This document shows, one piece after another, positions 15,419 to 17,004 of a DNA stretch of 17,004 nt. The stretch covers positions 4,765,943 to 4,782,946 of the forward strand of contig CP070627.1 in the NCBI GenBank assembly GCA_020355945.1, given 5' to 3'. The notes beneath the pieces are model-generated. The model did not search any database. It was not told the origin of the DNA and saw nothing but the letters and a program-made list of their open reading frames with translations. The translations under genes and the position numbers were made by a program. This DNA is from Candidatus Aminicenantota bacterium (GTDB lineage: Bacteria; Acidobacteriota; Aminicenantia; UBA2199). How positions within the stretch are numbered: the stretch's first letter is position 1; the number at the start of each line of letters is the position of its first letter.

Positions 15419-15432
15419 TCTAAAATTTTAGA
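15419..15432. promoter_or_regulatory. perfect 14-bp palindrome at the predicted transcription start
   Basis: TCTAAAATTTTAGA, fully symmetric, lying 6 nt downstream of the -10 box, i.e. at about +1 to +14 of the TPR/paralogue operon and between promoter and the ribosome-binding region. Position and symmetry fit a repressor operator; a short AU hairpin at the 5' end of the message is the alternative. Confidence 0.5.
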
Positions 15433-15438
15433 CCTTAA

Positions 15439-15467
15439 TTTATAATACATATTTCCTCAAATGTCAA
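15439..15467 (-). promoter_or_regulatory. promoter of the TPR / CarboxypepD_reg operon
   Basis: On the minus strand a perfect TTGACA (15467-15462), 17 bp, and TATAAA (15444-15439). It shares TTGACA, a spacer AGGAA and the block TGTATTATAA with the promoter of paralogue A, suggesting related control of the two transcripts. Confidence 0.7.
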
Positions 15468-15489
15468 GTTGTTTTACCTACTTCTGGCT

Positions 15490-15531
15490 TAGTAAGTAGT
15501 AAGTAGTAAGTAGTAGGTAGTAGGTAGTAGG
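15490..15531. repeat. heptanucleotide array, left copy
   Basis: Six tandem 7-bp units: three TAGTAAG followed by three TAGTAGG. This array is inverted relative to the one at 15659-15693. Confidence 0.95.
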
Positions 15532-15658
15532 GAATGGGAATATCGAATGTCGAAGGATAAAATTGATTTCAAATTTAACATACTTCATCATTCCTTTTTC
15601 AATATTCACTATTCCTTTTTATTTCAGTCTATTCTGGTTACTGCGATACTTTCAATTC

Positions 15659-15693
15659 CCTACTACTTACTACCTACTACTTACTACCTACTA
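15659..15693. repeat. heptanucleotide array, right inverted copy
   Basis: Five tandem 7-bp units alternating CCTACTA and CTTACTA, the reverse complement of the left array's two unit types. With the flanking ATTCCC/GGGAAT it pairs 15655-15693 with 15497-15535, about 39 bp with one G-T type position and one mismatch, around a 119-nt loop. It begins 31 nt past the sugar transferase stop. The rest of 15451-15724 contains no recognisable gene. Confidence 0.95.
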
Positions 15694-15724
15694 CTTTCCC
15701 TCTTCCCATGCAGCCATGCTTCTT

Positions 15725-17004
15725 CTATCCGCTTTTGGCATGATGAAACAAAATATTTTTCATGGCCTTGAAAAAATAAGCCATATCGGTTCTTATCGGG
15801 TGTTTTTTATACTTTTCCAGGTATTTTCTCTCCGATTCCCACACCTCCTCCATACTCCCAGGCATATCCGCATAGTACGGGGGAACCAGTCCAGGTTTAT
15901 ATTGAATACGCTCTTTTTGCAGATTTTCCGGGTAGGTATTAAAGAAGGTTTCACTTAAAGGTCTGATACCCACCAGTTTAAGGTCCCCTTTTAGCCAATT
16001 GATGAGCATGGGAATTTCATCGATAAATAATTTTCTATACACTTTTCCCCAGGCGGTCACCCGGAAATCAGCTTTGATCTTTCCCTTTTCGTCCAGTTTA
16101 TTTTTGTCGTACACGTACCGGTGGATATATTCCGAATAGGGATGCATGGTACGCATTTTGTAAATATAAAAGATTTTACCGTCTTTGCCGATGCGCTTTT
16201 GTTTAAACAAGAGTCCATAAGAGGGGTTGTTTTCATTTTCAGGTTCTTTTACCTTTTGTGCGATAAAATAGACCAGGTTATCAACACTTTCCAGGGAAAC
16301 AATTTCAAACCCGCAAAAATATAAGCGCCCCAGGGCTTCGGCCATGGATAAAAGGCGGTGCTTCCCCCTGGTTACAGCAAAATAAATCTTTTTTAAAAGA
16401 GGTAATTTGGGAAAAGCGCGCTTCCAGAGAAAATCAAAGAAATAGAGCACATTGGCCAGGAAACGGGGATAGTTCTTCAAAAAATAAATATGCCGCTTTT
16501 CACAGGGCTCGAATTTTCCCCAAAAAATACCCTGGTTTTTGATCTTGCGGTTGACTTCGATCAGGTATTGATTTACCCGGCGAAAACTGTTCATGGAGTG
16601 AAGATTCATAAAGAGTTCCAGTGAATTATCAGGTAAGATCTCCACATTATAGGGATTCGCAGTATCAATCACCTCTGCGTTTCGAATATCCACGCTGTCC
16701 AGGTCCACCACCTGGTCAACAAAAGTAAATACCCGGGGGAATCTTGTTAAATAAATGTTTTTCAATTTTTCCCGGACGATGGTGGAAGAGAAGTTTTCTT
16801 TTTTGATACGAATTTTTTTTGCTTCTTCTTTCTCTTTTTGCACCACTTCTTCCACCACCCGGGCTCCATACAGGGAGAGTTCCGGGACATCAAAAAGCTT
16901 AATTTCCGGTACATCTATTCTCTCCCGGAGATTGTACAGGTAATATATCGTTATAACCAGTATTTCAAAACATGCATAGACACCAATGGAGCCGAAGACC
17001 AGCA
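15725..17004 (-). CDS. sugar transferase with methyltransferase-like N-terminal region (partial, N-terminus off the right edge)
   Basis: At least 425 residues; the frame stays open through the window's right edge, so the GTG at 16858 is not the start. Seen in order: a hydrophobic helix (CFEILVITIYYLYN), a charged linker, about 200 residues resembling the C-terminal part of class I methyltransferases (LYFCGFEIVSLESVDNLVYF), and the bacterial sugar transferase domain (PF02397): LLFKQKRIGKDGKIFYIYKM, then FIDEIPMLINWLKGDLKLVG with the catalytic Asp-Glu pair encoded at 16016-16021, and YKPGLVPPYYADMPG. Family role: transfer of a sugar-1-phosphate to undecaprenyl phosphate, the first step of repeat-unit synthesis. 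Similar fused forms are known in Bacteroidota. It lacks the usual membrane re-entrant helix immediately before the catalytic domain. Confidence 0.88.
   Translation of the reverse strand, partial: LVFGSIGVYACFEILVITIYYLYNLRERIDVPEIKLFDVPELSLYGARVVEEVVQKEKEEAKKIRIKKENFSSTIVREKLKNIYLTRFPRVFTFVDQVVDLDSVDIRNAEVIDTANPYNVEILPDNSLELFMNLHSMNSFRRVNQYLIEVNRKIKNQGIFWGKFEPCEKRHIYFLKNYPRFLANVLYFFDFLWKRAFPKLPLLKKIYFAVTRGKHRLLSMAEALGRLYFCGFEIVSLESVDNLVYFIAQKVKEPENENNPSYGLLFKQKRIGKDGKIFYIYKMRTMHPYSEYIHRYVYDKNKLDEKGKIKADFRVTAWGKVYRKLFIDEIPMLINWLKGDLKLVGIRPLSETFFNTYPENLQKERIQYKPGLVPPYYADMPGSMEEVWESERKYLEKYKKHPIRTDMAYFFKAMKNILFHHAKSG

Noticed and set aside
13622..15467. PEP-CTERM or LPXTG-type sorting signals in the paralogue tails
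   Set aside because: No PEP, LPXTG or similar motif precedes the hydrophobic segments, and no exosortase or sortase is encoded in the window.
15490..15693. CRISPR-like array
   Set aside because: Units are 7 bp with no spacers and the two arrays are inverted to each other; no cas genes are in the window.

Overview
The window suggests a diderm (Gram-negative type) bacterium of moderate GC content from a poorly characterised lineage. It encodes a C-terminal-Phe outer-membrane beta-barrel, an OPX/Wza export protein and secreted proteins with Sec signal peptides. Strong sigma70-type promoters (TTGnnn-N17-TATAAT-like) are recognisable. The mix of DUF4143 and AAA-ATPase_like/PD-(D/E)XK genes with a Wzy-type polysaccharide locus occurs in Bacteroidota, Spirochaetota and Acidobacteriota/Aminicenantes-like genomes. 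I cannot fix the phylum from sequence alone.

Layout. 1-3700: two minus-strand P-loop ATPases with nuclease-fold C-termini (DUF4143 type, 77-1297; AAA-ATPase_like + PDDEXK_9 type, 1852-3633). Each has a recognisable promoter; they are separated by about 450 bases in which I see no convincing gene. 3700-4590: one plus-strand, solitary spermidine-synthase-like methyltransferase-fold gene, preceded by two small dyads. 4594-12906: a compact minus-strand polysaccharide assembly/export operon, in transcription order outer-membrane beta-barrel, Wza/OPX, Wzc-like co-polymerase/tyrosine kinase, CpsB-like phosphatase, Wzy/WaaL-like O-antigen polymerase/ligase, membrane-anchored TPR-like protein. Its promoter (12914-12942) places the predicted transcript start at or next to the ATG. 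13067-15408: four small secreted proteins on the minus strand, namely a TPR-like protein followed by three paralogous single-domain carboxypeptidase-regulatory-like (CarboxypepD_reg) proteins with different C-terminal tails; the last of the three has its own promoter. 15451-15724: an intergenic region with two inverted arrays of a heptanucleotide repeat. 15725-end: a sugar transferase (polyprenyl-phosphate hexose-1-phosphate transferase family), cut by the right edge, with an unusual methyltransferase-like N-terminal half.

How they fit together (inference from family knowledge): the sugar transferase would load the first sugar-phosphate on the lipid carrier, the Wzy-like protein would polymerise repeat units, the Wzc-like kinase and CpsB-like phosphatase would control chain length by tyrosine phosphorylation cycling, and a short OPX protein paired with the adjacent beta-barrel would form the outer-membrane exit. 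No flippase or ordinary glycosyltransferases lie in the window, so the rest of the locus is probably to the right. The three CarboxypepD_reg paralogues plus TPR protein, embedded between polysaccharide genes, are the best candidate here for an undescribed functional module. Many start sites were moved inward from the longest reading frame because promoters or ribosome-binding sites decide them.
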